DNA from: Haloarchaeobius salinus
GTDB lineage: Archaea > Halobacteriota > Halobacteria > Halobacteriales > Natrialbaceae
Reading direction: 5' to 3'
Assembly: GCF_024464185.1 (NCBI RefSeq)
Contig: NZ_JANHAU010000001.1
Span: 186,001-250,000 of the forward strand
Length of the DNA: 64,000 nt
Shown: positions 25,074 to 35,952 of the stretch, in pieces
Layout of the letters: every line of letters starts with the position of its first letter
How positions within the stretch are numbered: the stretch's first letter is position 1
The notes under the pieces: model-generated
What the model was told of the DNA's origin: nothing
Database searches by the model: none
What the model saw: only the letters and a program-made list of their open reading frames with translations
Position numbers and translations under genes: made by a program

Positions 25074-25241
25074 ATGGCAGACCTCATCGTCAAGGCAGCC
25101 GTCAAGGAAGCGCTTCAGGACAAGAACGTCGCATCGGACTTCTACGACGCACTCGACGAGGAAGTCGAGGAGCTCCTCGAGGACGCCGCCCGACGCGCGG
25201 AGGCGAACGACCGGAAGACGGTCCAGCCGCGCGACCTGTAA
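25074..25241 (+). CDS. 55-aa histone-fold-like protein (DUF1931-like)
   Basis: A 55-residue, mostly helical protein: MADLIVKAAVKEALQDKNV, then SDFYDALDEEVEELLEDAAR and RAEANDRKTVQPRDL. The last part, a helix then ANDRKTVxPRDL, is the loop-2/helix-3 signature of histone folds. The protein matches haloarchaeal DUF1931-type small histone-like proteins, but is too short for a standard DNA-wrapping core and is acidic. TATTATAAAG (25041-25050) is a very good TATA box at leaderless distance, suggesting strong expression. Confidence 0.88.
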   Translation: MADLIVKAAVKEALQDKNVASDFYDALDEEVEELLEDAARRAEANDRKTVQPRDL

Positions 25242-25370
25242 GCGCGTCTCCTCACTTCTAATCGTTTCTCCACCCGGTAGCGACGGCCGTGTCGCCCGGG
25301 CGGGACTCACCCGTGCCCAGCGACAGCGATGGCGCTCGGTCCGCAGTCCACCGTGCCCGGCGACGGCCCG

Positions 25371-26072
25371 TCAGCGACCCAGCACGTCGACGCCGTCCCC
25401 GTGGCCGACGTGGACCTCGTCGGCGAGGTCGACGAACAACCCCTGCTCGAGGACGCCCGGGAGCGCGGACAGCTCGGTCGCGAGCGTCGCCGGGTCGTCG
25501 ATGGGGCCGAAGTCACAGTCGAACACGAGGTTCCCGTTCTCGGTGACGACGGGACCGTCCTTGCGCCTCGCCATCCGGAGGTCCGGCTCGCCGCCGAGGT
25601 CGCGGACCGCGGCGGCGACGGTCGGCCGGGCGTTGGGCAACAGCTCGACCGGAACCGGGTAGTCGAGCGGGTCGACCAGCTTCGAGGGGTCGGCGACGAC
25701 GACGAACCGGTCGGCTGCCGCGTCGACGATCTTCTCGCGGGCGTGGGCCGCCCCGCCGCCCTTCACGAGGTCGAAGCCACCACCCGGCCGCTCGGCGACC
25801 TGGTCCGCCCCGTCGATGGCGACGTCGACGCCGTCGACCGCGTCGAGGCTCGTCAGCGGGATGTCGGCGTCGAGCGCGAGCTGCCGGGACTGGAACGAGG
25901 TGGGGATGCCCCGCACGTCCAGCCCCGCGTCGACCGCGTGGCCCAGCCCACGGATGGCGTGGGCCGTCGTGGAGCCGGTGCCCAGGCCCACGACCTCGCC
26001 GTCCTCGACGAGACCCGCGGCGTGCTCGCCGGCGCGTCGCTTCGCCTCCGAACTACCCTCGGTGTTCTTCAT
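25371..26072 (-). CDS. rpiA: Ribose-5-phosphate isomerase A
   Basis: Interconverts ribulose-5-phosphate and ribose-5-phosphate. The 233-residue protein shows VGLGTGSTT (phosphate loop), [18 protein letters not shown] with catalytic aspartates, and [13 protein letters not shown] with the catalytic lysine and glutamate region. Haloarchaea make pentoses mainly without the oxidative branch, so RpiA supplies the substrate of Prs at 14.8 kb. It is monocistronic here and divergent from the ABC transporter genes. Confidence 0.96.
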   Translation of the reverse strand: MKNTEGSSEAKRRAGEHAAGLVEDGEVVGLGTGSTTAHAIRGLGHAVDAGLDVRGIPTSFQSRQLALDADIPLTSLDAVDGVDVAIDGADQVAERPGGGFDLVKGGGAAHAREKIVDAAADRFVVVADPSKLVDPLDYPVPVELLPNARPTVAAAVRDLGGEPDLRMARRKDGPVVTENGNLVFDCDFGPIDDPATLATELSALPGVLEQGLFVDLADEVHVGHGDGVDVLGR

Positions 26073-26267
26073 GCGTACACGTGCGCCGGGCTGGCCCTAA
26101 TGCGTTCCCGTGCGTGGCGTTCCGCCGGGAACGTCGGCGACAGACCCTGTCCTCACAGGGTGCTCGGACGGACACCAGACCAGTCCGGAACGATGCGCTA
26201 TCGGGGCGCTACACGGTCGCACTCGTTGGGACGCACCTTTTTGCCCGCGACGACCCTGCAGATGTGT

Positions 26268-26989
<722 letters not shown>

Positions 26990-26993
<4 letters not shown>

Positions 26994-28228
26994 AACCGCT
27001 GACGAACCTCCGGATGTCGTGGCGGGCCATCCGGAGCCACAAGCTCCGGTCGACGCTGACGACGCTCGGCGTGGTCATCGGCGTCGCCGCCGTCATCACG
27101 TTCGTCACGCTCGGGGCGAGCCTGCAGGCGGGCATCATCGGCGACATCAGCCCGGACGACCGACAGAACATCTACGGCTGGGCCGCCCCCGAGGAGTCCG
27201 GGAACCAGGGCCCGCTCGCCGGCGCACAACCCGTGTTCACGCAGGCGGACGTGGAGAACCTCTCCGAACAGCCCGGCGTGCGGACCGCCTACGGCTACAC
27301 GCCGATCCCGTCACAGAGCGTCGACTTCGGGGGTGAGCGCATCCCCAGACAGGATGCGGTGGTCGCAACCGGGGTGGAGTACGTCGACGCCGACGAGATA
27401 GCGACGGGGCAACAGTTCCGCATGGGCGAACGCGAGGCCGTCCTCAACCCCGCGATGGCGAACGCCTTCGAGCGGAACGTCACCGTCGGCGACACCATCA
27501 CCGTCACCACCTTCGGCGGCCGGCAGGTGAACGCGACCGTCGTCGGCATCACCGCGGACTCGGAGGCCCGCTCGCCGTTCGAGGGCTTCGGCCCCGGGCC
27601 CCGGGTGTACCTGCCGCTCGACCCGTACTACACCGAGTTCGTCTCCGGCGCACAGGAGACGCCCCGGTTCGCTGCCATCGTCGTCGAGGCCGACAGCCTC
27701 GACGCGGTCGACCGCGCGAAGGAGTCCACCCGGACCTACCTCGAGACCGAGTCCGACGCCGAGGCACAGGCGGGCGACGAGCTCACCTACCAGCTCCAGA
27801 CCAGCGTCGAACTCCTGGGACAGCTGCAGGCCGTCCTCGACCAGCTGCAGGCCTTCGTCGTCGGCATCGCCGCGCTCAGCCTCGTCGTCGGGAGCATCGG
27901 CATCGCCAACATCATGCTGGTCTCCGTCACCGAGCGCACCCGCGAGATCGGCATCATGAAGGCCGTCGGCGCGCAGAAACGCGACATCCTGACGCTGTTC
28001 GTCACGGAGGCGGTCATCGTCGGCATCATCGGCTCGGTCCTGGGGACCCTGCTCGGCCTCGCGGCGGGCTGGGCCGGTGCCCAGTACATCGACATCCCGC
28101 TCACGTACCCCATCGAGTGGTTCGGTATCGCCGTCGCCGTCGGCATCCTCGTCGGGGTCGGCGCGGGCCTCTACCCGGCCTGGCGCGGGGCCAGAACCGA
28201 CCCCATCGACGCGCTCCGGTACGAGTGA
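26990..28228 (+). CDS. ABC transporter permease, MacB/FtsX type
   Basis: A 412-residue permease with one N-terminal transmembrane helix ([22 protein letters not shown]), a large extracellular MacB_PCD domain of about 240 residues, and three C-terminal helices of the FtsX domain ([60 protein letters not shown]). [15 protein letters not shown] is the coupling loop. It is translationally coupled to the ATPase gene and together they form a complete MacB-like pair; no separate periplasmic adaptor is seen. Confidence 0.96.
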
Positions 28229-28280
28229 CCCCGCACGCGCGCCGGTCCGGTCGCCGACCCGCGACCCGGGGTGAGCCGCG

Positions 28281-29558
28281 ATGACGGCCACCCACGCCCA
28301 GCCGACGCCGCAGTCCGTCCCGCGACGCCGCGCGATGTTCGCCGTCGTCCTCGTCGTCTTCCTCGACCTGGTCGGCTTCGGCATCGTCATCCCCATCCTG
28401 CCGTTCTACGTCCGGAGCTTCGCCGTCTCGGACGTCTACATCGGCCTGCTCGCCGCCTCGTACTCGGTCATGCAGTTCGTGTTCGCGCCCCTGCTCGGTC
28501 GCCTCTCCGACTCCCGAGGCCGTCGTCCCGTCCTCGTGCTCTCGCTGCTCGGGAGCGTCGTCGCCTGGACGGTCTTCGGGCTCGCCGGCGCGCTCTGGGT
28601 GCTGTTCGTCGCCCGGATGCTCGCCGGCGCGATGGGCGGCAACATCGCCACCGCGCAGGCGTACGTCGCCGACATCACGCCGCCGGCGGAGCGGGCCGCC
28701 GCACTCGGCATCCTCGGCGCGTCGTTCGCGCTCGGGTTCATCTTCGGCCCCGCCATCGGCGGCGTGCTCGCCAGCGACGCCGTCGTCTCGGCCGCCCGCG
28801 ACGTGCTCCCCGGATTCGTGCCAGCGACGCGCTTCTCCCTGCCGAGCTTCGCCGCCGCCGGCATGTCCGTGCTCGCCATCGTCGTCGCCCTCCTGTTCCT
28901 CCCCGAGCCCGAGCGCCGTCGGTCGGCCAGCGAGCGCGAGACGCTCCTCGGGAGCTTCCGGACCGCACTCGCCGACGCGAACCTCCGCGGACTCGTCGCC
29001 GCCTTCTTCCTCGTCTCGCTCGCGTTCTCCGGCGTGCAGGTCGCGTTCATCCCGTGGCTCGCCGACACCTTCGGCTACGGCGAGCCCGAGGCCGCGCTCT
29101 TCCTGACCTACATCGGCGTCCTCGGCGTCGTCGTCCAGGGCGGGCTGGTCGGCCGGGTGTCCCGGCGCATCGGCGACCCTCGGATGGCCATCGTCGGTGC
29201 GACCGCGCTGACGGTCGCGCTCGCCGTCATCCCGTTCGCCCCGACGCTCGGCCGGGTGCTGCCTCCCGTGGCGTCGCTCCCGCCCTCGGCGTTCGCACTC
29301 GTGCTGTTACTGCCGTTGCTCTCGTTCGGGAACGGGCTGTTGAACGCCGCGCTGGGTGCGCTGGTGTCCACGTCGGCGAGCGCGGACCGGCAGGGGAGCG
29401 CGTTCGGCGTCACGCAGGGTGCCGGGAGCCTCGGGCGGACCGTCGGCCCGCCAGCGATGGCCGGGCTGTACGCCTTCGCGGCGCACTGGACGCCGTTCGT
29501 GGTGGGTGGGCTACTGGTGGTTCCGGTGGTCGCGATTCTGGTTTCGCGTTTGAGATGA
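28281..29558 (+). CDS. MFS transporter, TetA/drug-exporter type
   Basis: A 425-residue major facilitator with about 12 helices. GRLSDSRGRRPVLV after the second helix is MFS motif A; DLVGFGIVIPILPFYV in the first helix is typical of TetA-like drug/H+ antiporters. A second half-motif GRVSRRIGDPRM follows the eighth helix. It sits 52 bp after the ABC permease and may be co-transcribed, which would group two export systems. GGGGTGA about 8 nt before the ATG could be its Shine-Dalgarno. Substrate unknown. Confidence 0.93.
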   Translation: MTATHAQPTPQSVPRRRAMFAVVLVVFLDLVGFGIVIPILPFYVRSFAVSDVYIGLLAASYSVMQFVFAPLLGRLSDSRGRRPVLVLSLLGSVVAWTVFGLAGALWVLFVARMLAGAMGGNIATAQAYVADITPPAERAAALGILGASFALGFIFGPAIGGVLASDAVVSAARDVLPGFVPATRFSLPSFAAAGMSVLAIVVALLFLPEPERRRSASERETLLGSFRTALADANLRGLVAAFFLVSLAFSGVQVAFIPWLADTFGYGEPEAALFLTYIGVLGVVVQGGLVGRVSRRIGDPRMAIVGATALTVALAVIPFAPTLGRVLPPVASLPPSAFALVLLLPLLSFGNGLLNAALGALVSTSASADRQGSAFGVTQGAGSLGRTVGPPAMAGLYAFAAHWTPFVVGGLLVVPVVAILVSRLR

Positions 29559-29750
29559 GTCTCCCCTATCCGTCCGGGTTCGTGGGTCACTGTCGGTCGT
29601 GCAGTCCCGCCGGAGCGAGAGCAAGCTCTCAGTGCCACCGGAATCGCTCCGGGATTCCGAGACAGCCGCGCGCCGGGCGGTGGGTCGTGGAATCCAGCAT
29701 CGCGGTGCGGTCGGCGGGGTTTTATCGCGCCGGCCGTGGATTGGTCGCGT

Positions 29751-31130
29751 ATGGACGCGATTTCGTTCGGCACCGACGGCTGGCGTGCGACACTCGACGA
29801 GTTCACCGCTCCCCGGGTCCGGATGGTCGGGCAGGGGGTCGCCACCTACCTGCGCGACGAGGGCCACGAGGGCGGGACCGTCGCCGTCGGCTACGACGCC
29901 CGGGAGTCCTCGCCGGGGTTCGCCGAGGAGCTGGCGCGCGTGCTCTGTGCCAACGGCTTCGACGTGGTGATGCCCGAGGGTCGCGACCGCCCGACGCCGC
30001 TGACCGCGTGGCAGTCACAGGAGCGCGACCTCGCCGGCGCGCTGATGATCACCGCGAGCCACAACCCGCCGGAGTACAACGGCGTGAAGTTCATCATGGG
30101 CGACGGCTCGCCGGCGCTGCCGGGGGCCACCGACGCCATCGCCGAGCGGCTGGCGGAGCCCGACCCGCTGCCCGAGTCCCAGCACGGCACCATCTCCGAG
30201 GTCGACGAGGTGACCCCCCACGCCGAGCACGCGATGGAGCTGGTCGGGCGGGACCTCGACGGCCTGCACGTGGTGTACGACGCGATGCACGGCTCGGGCC
30301 GTGACACGACCGACGCACTGCTGGCGTCGGCGGGCGCGACGGTCGACCGCATCCGCTGCGAGCGCGACCCGGAGTTCGGCGGCTCCTCGCCGGAACCCAG
30401 CGAGGAGAACCTCCAGGAACTCATCGAGACGGTTCGCGAGCGCGACGCCGACCTCGGTATCGCCAACGACGGGGACGCCGACCGCATCGCAATCGTGACG
30501 CCCGGGCGCGGTTTCCTCGACGAGAACCTGTTCTTCGCGGCGACGTACGACTACCTGCTCGAGTCGGATTCGGGGCCGGTCGTCCGCACCGTCTCGACGA
30601 CGTTCCTGCTCGACCGCATCGCCGAGGCCCACGGCGAGGAGGTCATCGAGACCCCCGTCGGCTTCAAGTGGGTCGCGCAGGCGATGGGCGAGCACGACGC
30701 GCTGATGGTCGGCGAGGAGTCCGGCGGCTTCGCGGTGCGGGGCCACATCCGCGAGAAGGACGGCGTGCTGATGGCGCTGCTCGCCGCCGCCGTCGAGGCC
30801 GAGCGGTCCTACGACGAGCGCGTCGACGCCCTCCTCGACGAGTTCGGCGAGATCCACCAGCACAAGCTCAGCGTCGACTGCCCCGATTCCGAGAAGGCCC
30901 GCGTCGTCGACGACCTCGGCGAGGACATCCCCGAGGAGGTCGCCGGCGTCGCCGTCGCCGACGTGGTGACGAAGGACGGCTTCAAGCTGCTCCTCGAGGA
31001 CGGCTCCTGGCTGCTCGTCCGCCCGAGCGGCACCGAGCCGAAGATGCGCGTCTACGGCGAGGCCGGGAGCACGGAGCGCGTCGAGGCTATCCTCGCCGAC
31101 GGAAGGGAACTCGTCGAGGCGCACGTCTGA
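29751..31130 (+). CDS. Phosphoglucomutase/phosphomannomutase family protein
   Basis: A 459-residue alpha-phosphohexomutase beginning MDAISFGTDGWRATLDEFTA. The phosphoserine loop is MITASHNPPEYNG, the metal loop NDGDADRIAIV, the sugar loop GEESGGFAVRG (glucose/mannose type, unlike GlmM at 12-13 kb) and the phosphate loop RPSGTEPKMRVY. The start at 29751 rather than 29736 is favoured by GGTTTTATC near 29718-29726 at leaderless distance. It probably handles glucose- or mannose-phosphates for glycans or storage sugars. Confidence 0.94.
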   Translation: MDAISFGTDGWRATLDEFTAPRVRMVGQGVATYLRDEGHEGGTVAVGYDARESSPGFAEELARVLCANGFDVVMPEGRDRPTPLTAWQSQERDLAGALMITASHNPPEYNGVKFIMGDGSPALPGATDAIAERLAEPDPLPESQHGTISEVDEVTPHAEHAMELVGRDLDGLHVVYDAMHGSGRDTTDALLASAGATVDRIRCERDPEFGGSSPEPSEENLQELIETVRERDADLGIANDGDADRIAIVTPGRGFLDENLFFAATYDYLLESDSGPVVRTVSTTFLLDRIAEAHGEEVIETPVGFKWVAQAMGEHDALMVGEESGGFAVRGHIREKDGVLMALLAAAVEAERSYDERVDALLDEFGEIHQHKLSVDCPDSEKARVVDDLGEDIPEEVAGVAVADVVTKDGFKLLLEDGSWLLVRPSGTEPKMRVYGEAGSTERVEAILADGRELVEAHV

Positions 31131-31193
31131 GCCGGCGACAGGAAATCTAAGCATCTCGATAGGATTTTACGACGCGAGCAGGAACCGTCCGGT

Positions 31194-31508
31194 ATGGACG
31201 AGAACACCCTGAACGCCGTCCTGCTCTCCATCGGTGCCGTCGCCGTCGTCTACTCGTTCCTCACCGCATCGATCCTGCTCGGCATCCTCATCGTCCTGTT
31301 CCTGCTCGCGGTGTCGCTCTTCTACCGGCTCGTCACCGCCGTCGAGCGCATCGCGGACAGCACCGAACGGCTGGCTGCGACGACGACCGGCGGCGGCCGA
31401 ACCGGCTCGCGTCGTAGAAGCAGCGACGGCCGCGCGACCGATGCCGACCGAGACACCGAGGAGCGTCCGTCCGTCGAGGAACGCAGCACCGACGAGCTGT
31501 TCGAGTAG
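31194..31508 (+). CDS. Small membrane protein with acidic/basic cytoplasmic tail
   Basis: A 104-residue protein with two closely spaced hydrophobic segments (LNAVLLSIGAVAVVYSFLTA and SILLGILIVLFLLAVSLFY), an amphipathic helix (RLVTAVERIADSTERLAAT), then a Gly/Ser/Arg-rich disordered tail ending acidic. Function unknown. It follows the phosphohexomutase by 63 bp in the same direction and has AGGATTTTAC (31161-31170) as a possible own promoter. Confidence 0.82.
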   Translation: MDENTLNAVLLSIGAVAVVYSFLTASILLGILIVLFLLAVSLFYRLVTAVERIADSTERLAATTTGGGRTGSRRRSSDGRATDADRDTEERPSVEERSTDELFE

Positions 31509-31514
31509 GCTCCG

Positions 31515-31922
31515 TCATCGCACCCCGAACAACCGGTCGCCACGCTCCCTGATCTCGAACCCCAGCGACTCGTAGAACGGTCGCACGTCGGCGTCGAATA
31601 CGGCCGTCAGGTGCCCGTCGGGGCCGCATCGGTCCAGCGCGGCCACGACCAGTGCGCCTCCGATCCCCTGCCCGCGTCGGTTCGGGCGGACCGCGACGGC
31701 GTCGACGTGTGGGCCGTCGGTTCCCGCCTCGCCGTCCGGTACGAGCACCAGCGCGCCCAGCACCCGCCCCTCGGTGACCGCGACCAGCACGTCCCCCCGG
31801 TCGAGTGCTGGCCCGAGTTCGTCGGTCCGGAGCATCGCGGCGTCGAGCACCGCCGCAACCGCGCCGCGCTCGTCGGGTCGGCCCTCGCGGACGTGGACGT
31901 CCGTGGGTGGCCCGTCAGGCAT
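31515..31922 (-). CDS. GNAT-family N-acetyltransferase
   Basis: A 135-residue GNAT protein: VDAVAVRPNRRGQGIGGALV contains the acetyl-CoA pyrophosphate loop (R-R-G-Q-G-I-G) and FYESLGFEI the C-terminal motif. The substrate is unknown. Its start overlaps the peroxiredoxin stop by eight bases, placing it as the last gene of the samp2-peroxiredoxin-GNAT unit. It is convergent with the small membrane protein gene, six bases apart. Confidence 0.93.
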   Translation of the reverse strand: MPDGPPTDVHVREGRPDERGAVAAVLDAAMLRTDELGPALDRGDVLVAVTEGRVLGALVLVPDGEAGTDGPHVDAVAVRPNRRGQGIGGALVVAALDRCGPDGHLTAVFDADVRPFYESLGFEIRERGDRLFGVR

Positions 31923-32433
31923 CCTCGGTCGCGGTCGGTTCGGCCTCCCGCAGTCGGTCGAGTTCGTCCAGAAGGTCGTCTATCTCGGGCCGGTCGAACG
32001 TCGACTCGCCGGCGTAGGACCACACCACGGTCGGCTCGTCACCGCGGGCGTCGACGATGACCGCCTCCGGCATCCGGCCGAGGAAGTCGCTGAACCGCCC
32101 GAGGATACCGAACTTCACGGGCTGGTCGTAGGCGTCGCTGGCGATCGCCTCGGGGTCCGCCAGCAAGGGATACGGCAGGTCGTAGCTGTCCTGCCACTCC
32201 GCGGCGCGCTCGCGGTCCTCCGGCAGCACCGAGGCGACGATGGCGTCGCGTTCGGTGAACTCGTCGTAGCGCTCCGTGACGTCCTGCACCTGCTTGCGGC
32301 AGTTCGTGCAGTAGAAGTCGCGCTGGAACAGCAGCACGACGAACTCGTGGTCGGCCGCGAGGGCCCGCAGCGAACACGGGTCCGGCCCGGGGCCGACGTT
32401 CGCCAGCTCGAAGTCGGGTGCGAGTTCGGTCAT
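31915..32433 (-). CDS. Peroxiredoxin / AhpC-TSA-like thiol protein
   Basis: A 172-residue thioredoxin-fold protein. FQRDFYCTNCRKQVQDV near residues 38-54 is the active site; instead of the PxxxTxxC motif of classical peroxiredoxins it has CxxC, closer to the AhpC/TSA-like or PRXL2-like group. PLLADPEAIASDAYDQPVKF is also family-like. It may reduce peroxides or act as a thiol oxidoreductase. It starts within the end of samp2 (four-base overlap) and is followed by the GNAT gene, so all three are probably one translationally coupled unit. Confidence 0.9.
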   Translation of the reverse strand: MTELAPDFELANVGPGPDPCSLRALAADHEFVVLLFQRDFYCTNCRKQVQDVTERYDEFTERDAIVASVLPEDRERAAEWQDSYDLPYPLLADPEAIASDAYDQPVKFGILGRFSDFLGRMPEAVIVDARGDEPTVVWSYAGESTFDRPEIDDLLDELDRLREAEPTATEDA

Positions 32434-32627
32434 CCGCCCTTGATGAGCCGCAGGACGGTTACCTCGCTCGATTCGACCGGCTGGTCCTCGGGCACGGGGC
32501 GACCGTCGACGAGCACGCTCACCTCGTGGGGGCTCAGGTCGACCGCCGCCAGGAGGTCCGCGTACGTCGGCTCCGGGAGGTCGACCTCGTGGGTGGTCTC
32601 GCCCTTCACGTCGACCGTCACCTGCAT
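32430..32627 (-). CDS. samp2: Ubiquitin-like small archaeal modifier protein SAMP2
   Basis: A 65-residue beta-grasp protein ending in the diglycine needed for activation by the E1-like UbaA and for isopeptide or thiocarboxylate formation. The sequence, especially YADLLAAVDLSPHEVSVLVD, RPVPEDQPVES and the end VLRLIKGG, closely matches my memory of Haloferax SAMP2, which modifies proteins and also supplies sulfur for tRNA thiolation. First gene of a unit with the peroxiredoxin and GNAT genes. No E1 or JAMM protease gene is in this window. Confidence 0.93.
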   Translation of the reverse strand: MQVTVDVKGETTHEVDLPEPTYADLLAAVDLSPHEVSVLVDGRPVPEDQPVESSEVTVLRLIKGG

Positions 32628-32740
32628 AGGTCGAGGTTGGCGGTCCGTCCGCGTAAGGGTGTCGTCGTACGACCAGCGAGGATGGGACCCCGCGCCCTCG
32701 TCTCGGGGGCTTTATGCACGGACGACTCCTCCAACCGGAT

Positions 32741-35700
32741 ATGAGCGAGGCCGACGCGACCGGCGACGAATCAGGGGGTCGCAAGCAGGTCTGGATCGAG
32801 AAGTACCGCCCCGACGGGCTCGACGAGGTGGTGGGCCACGAGGACATCATCGGGCGCATCCGGAGCTACGTCGAGCAAGATGACATTCCCCACCTCATGT
32901 TCGCAGGGCCGGCAGGCGTCGGGAAGTGTGTGACGGGCGAGACGCCCGTTCTCACGACCCGAGGAGTGGAGCGTATCGAGGATGTCGTCGGTGATGTGGA
33001 CGGGTTCGGCGAGCCCGACGATGGTCTGGAGGTTCTCACGTTCGGAGACGACGGCACGTTCGAGTACGTCGCACCGTCGAAGGTGTTCGGCAAGGAGGCG
33101 GACGAGCTCGTCACCGTGAGTACTCGCGACGGGAACGAGTTCAGCGTAACACCCGAGCACCGGCTCCTGACGCTCTCGACCGACGGACTGGCGTGGCGGC
33201 AGGCCGAAAACCTGCGGGGCGGCGACAGAGTCGTCCGGCCACGTGAAACACCGATTATCGACGGTGAGCCGACGCTCGACTGGGCGAGCGCAGTCGATTC
33301 TGACCGAATCTACGCCTACATTTCATCTGACCTCGCCGACGAGCACGGCCTGACCGGGGCGGAGGAGTACGTCGGCGCGAAGCGGCAGGTGTTCCGGGCG
33401 TACGCGAACGGTGAGTCGCGAGAGGCAGTGGCCGAGACGACGAACCTCGACCCGGATACCGTCGTGAAGTACTGGCAGGAAGCGGCCGAATCGCTCGACG
33501 AAGGGGCGCCAACGCGCGTCTCACTCGCGACCCTATTCGAGCGCGGTGTGGCGGCGGCCGAGGTACGACAGGCGGTCGACAGAATCGAGTACGTCAACGC
33601 GAACAACTACCGGTCGGACCCGATCTCGGTCCCAGACGAGGTGACGCCGGACGTCGCGAAACTCGTCGGACTTACTGTTGCAGAAGCGCGAATCGACAAC
33701 GGCCGGATCCGATTCTACAACACCGACGAGGATCTGCTCGACGAGTTCGAGCGTATCCTCGTCGAGACGTTTGACCTCGAACCGACGCGTGGCGAACAGG
33801 GCGGAACGCCGTTCGTCCGTGTCATCTCCGAGACGCTCACGCACTTCCTCCGGTCTTGCTTCGACGTGTTCGAGAGCGCTGCCGGCGGCGGTGGTATCGG
33901 TTCGGCCATCGTCACCGCCCCGGAGGACGCGAGGACGACGTTCCTTCGAGCGATGTTCGACGCTGAGGGGTACGTCGCGAAGAACGGTGCAATCGAACTC
34001 ACACAGAAGAACGCCGACCACATCACGCTCGTCTCGTACCTCCTTGCGGGCATTGGAATCCCGAGCAGGCGAAAGACGGAGCGCAAGGCCGCCACGAACG
34101 GTTCCGGCGAGGAGTCGACGTACCACACGCTCTCCGTCTCCGGGGCTCCTGCTCTCCGTCGGTTCGAGGAGAAGGTCGGGTTCTCGCTCGGGTACAAGGC
34201 CGAACGGCTGGCCGAACACGCAACGAAGGAGTCGAACCCGAACTACGATACGATGCCGACCCAGGCCGCGGTCGATACGGTCTGTGAGCAATTGCACATC
34301 GACAGGAACTCCGCAGTCCCCGAGAGCCTGAACCCCGAATCGCCCGGACGAGAGAACTACGAAGCCGCGATGGAGCAGGTGCTGTCGACGGCGACGGCCC
34401 GGCTCGATGCCGCACAGGCCGCGACCGAACGCGTCGCGGCACTTCGTCGGGACATTCAGGAGGTCACGAAGACACCTGCGACGTGGGTCGGCTCGCGAGA
34501 GCAACTCGAACCGCTTCCGACGCGAAAAACGGTCTCGGCCGAGACGGATGTCCGAACCGATAGGCTCCTCGAATACGCCGACGGACGTCGGGCACCGACC
34601 GCGAGACGGACCGAGGAGATACTCGTTCATCTCGGTGACACCGACTCCGTCCCGCCAGTCGGGCGCGTCCAGACGGAACTGGTCGAACTCGTCGACGAGC
34701 TCGGGGTCTCGTTCGAACGACTCGCAGCAGAGACGGGACTCCGGGGCAACGACGTTTCGAACCTGTTGCGGAACGACGACCACGACCTCGGTTCGCTCCC
34801 GCGCTTCGAAGCCGTCGCCGACGCGGTCGAGAGCGTCGCCAACGAGATGTGCTCGATGGAGGTTGTCGAGGCACTCACGACGCTCGACACTCTCGTCGGA
34901 GGCGACCTCTACTACGACGAGGTGGAGTCCGTCGAGCGAGTCGAAGCGGACCAGCGTGTGTACGACCTCACCGTTCCGGAGAGCCACAACTACGTCGCCG
35001 GGGAGGTCCCGACGGTGATGCACAACACCGCCACCGCCGTCTCCATCGCCAAGGAGGTCTATGGCGACGACGACTGGCGCGAGAACTTCCTCGAACTCAA
35101 CGCCTCGGACCAGCGCGGCATCGACGTGGTCAGGGACCGCATCAAGAACTTCGCGCGCTCCTCCTTCGGCGGCTACGACTACCGCATCATCTTCCTCGAC
35201 GAGGCCGACGCGCTCACCTCGGACGCGCAGTCGGCGCTGCGCCGGACGATGGAGCAGTTCTCGAACAACACGCGCTTCATCCTCTCGTGTAACTACTCGA
35301 GCAAGATCATCGACCCCATCCAGTCCCGCTGTGCGGTGTTCCGGTTCTCGCCGCTGTCGGACGAGGCGGTCGCGAAGCAGGTGCGGTACATCGCCGGCGA
35401 GGAGGGCATCGAGTACACCGAGGACGGGGTCGACGCGCTCGTGTACGCGGCCGACGGCGACATGCGCAAGGCCATCAACGCGCTGCAGGCGGCGTCGGTG
35501 ATGGGCGACGCGGTCGACGAGGAGACGGTGTACGCTATCACGTCGACCGCCCGGCCGGAGGAGGTCGAGGCGATGGTGAGCGACGCGCTCTCCGGTGACT
35601 TCGTGGCGGCGCGGGCGAAGCTCGACGAGCTCATCACCGAGCGCGGGCTGGCCGGCGGCGACATCATCGACCAGATCCACCGGTCGGCGTGGGAGTTCGA

Positions 35701-35824
35701 GCTGGAGGAGCAGGCTGCGGTCCACCTGCTCGACCGGCTCGGCGAGGCCGACTACCGAATCACGACCGGCGCGAACGAGCGGGTGCAGCTGGAGGCGCTG
35801 CTCGCCTCGCTCGCGCTGGAGTAG
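32741..35824 (+). CDS. rfcS: Replication factor C small subunit, intein-containing
   Basis: Clamp-loader ATPase that loads PCNA. The precursor has 1027 residues; without the 700-residue intein it is 327, the normal RFC-S size. Host motifs: WIEKYRP near residue 20, Walker A GPAGVGK-T split by the intein, Walker [11 protein letters not shown], sensor 1 [11 protein letters not shown] and the arginine-finger SRC. The start at 32741 is supported by GGCTTTATG at 32708-32716; an in-frame ATG at 32714 lies within that box. The intein must splice for a working clamp loader. Confidence 0.96.
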   Translation: MSEADATGDESGGRKQVWIEKYRPDGLDEVVGHEDIIGRIRSYVEQDDIPHLMFAGPAGVGKCVTGETPVLTTRGVERIEDVVGDVDGFGEPDDGLEVLTFGDDGTFEYVAPSKVFGKEADELVTVSTRDGNEFSVTPEHRLLTLSTDGLAWRQAENLRGGDRVVRPRETPIIDGEPTLDWASAVDSDRIYAYISSDLADEHGLTGAEEYVGAKRQVFRAYANGESREAVAETTNLDPDTVVKYWQEAAESLDEGAPTRVSLATLFERGVAAAEVRQAVDRIEYVNANNYRSDPISVPDEVTPDVAKLVGLTVAEARIDNGRIRFYNTDEDLLDEFERILVETFDLEPTRGEQGGTPFVRVISETLTHFLRSCFDVFESAAGGGGIGSAIVTAPEDARTTFLRAMFDAEGYVAKNGAIELTQKNADHITLVSYLLAGIGIPSRRKTERKAATNGSGEESTYHTLSVSGAPALRRFEEKVGFSLGYKAERLAEHATKESNPNYDTMPTQAAVDTVCEQLHIDRNSAVPESLNPESPGRENYEAAMEQVLSTATARLDAAQAATERVAALRRDIQEVTKTPATWVGSREQLEPLPTRKTVSAETDVRTDRLLEYADGRRAPTARRTEEILVHLGDTDSVPPVGRVQTELVELVDELGVSFERLAAETGLRGNDVSNLLRNDDHDLGSLPRFEAVADAVESVANEMCSMEVVEALTTLDTLVGGDLYYDEVESVERVEADQRVYDLTVPESHNYVAGEVPTVMHNTATAVSIAKEVYGDDDWRENFLELNASDQRGIDVVRDRIKNFARSSFGGYDYRIIFLDEADALTSDAQSALRRTMEQFSNNTRFILSCNYSSKIIDPIQSRCAVFRFSPLSDEAVAKQVRYIAGEEGIEYTEDGVDALVYAADGDMRKAINALQAASVMGDAVDEETVYAITSTARPEEVEAMVSDALSGDFVAARAKLDELITERGLAGGDIIDQIHRSAWEFELEEQAAVHLLDRLGEADYRITTGANERVQLEALLASLALE
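32927..35026 (+). other. RFC intein (700 aa) with LAGLIDADG endonuclease and extra HTH-like regions
   Basis: Begins [10 protein letters not shown] directly after the P-loop lysine and ends VMHN before Thr. Block B (VTPEHRLL) and block F ([15 protein letters not shown]) are intact. LAGLIDADG-type blocks are [11 protein letters not shown] (near residue 243, glycine lost) and [13 protein letters not shown] (near 338). Two further helix-turn-helix-like segments flank them: [20 protein letters not shown] (158-184) and [20 protein letters not shown] (594-618). At 700 residues it is among the larger inteins. Base composition is less G+C-rich than the host gene. Confidence 0.95.
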
Positions 35825-35952
35825 TCGCCTGCCGGAGCCGGAACTCGATAATTCGAGGCTCGAGGGCGCAAATATCAACTTCTCGGACGGTGTGCGGGCC
35901 GAGACATTTATACCGACCAACAGCATCGTCCGTACACGAACCACGGAGTACC

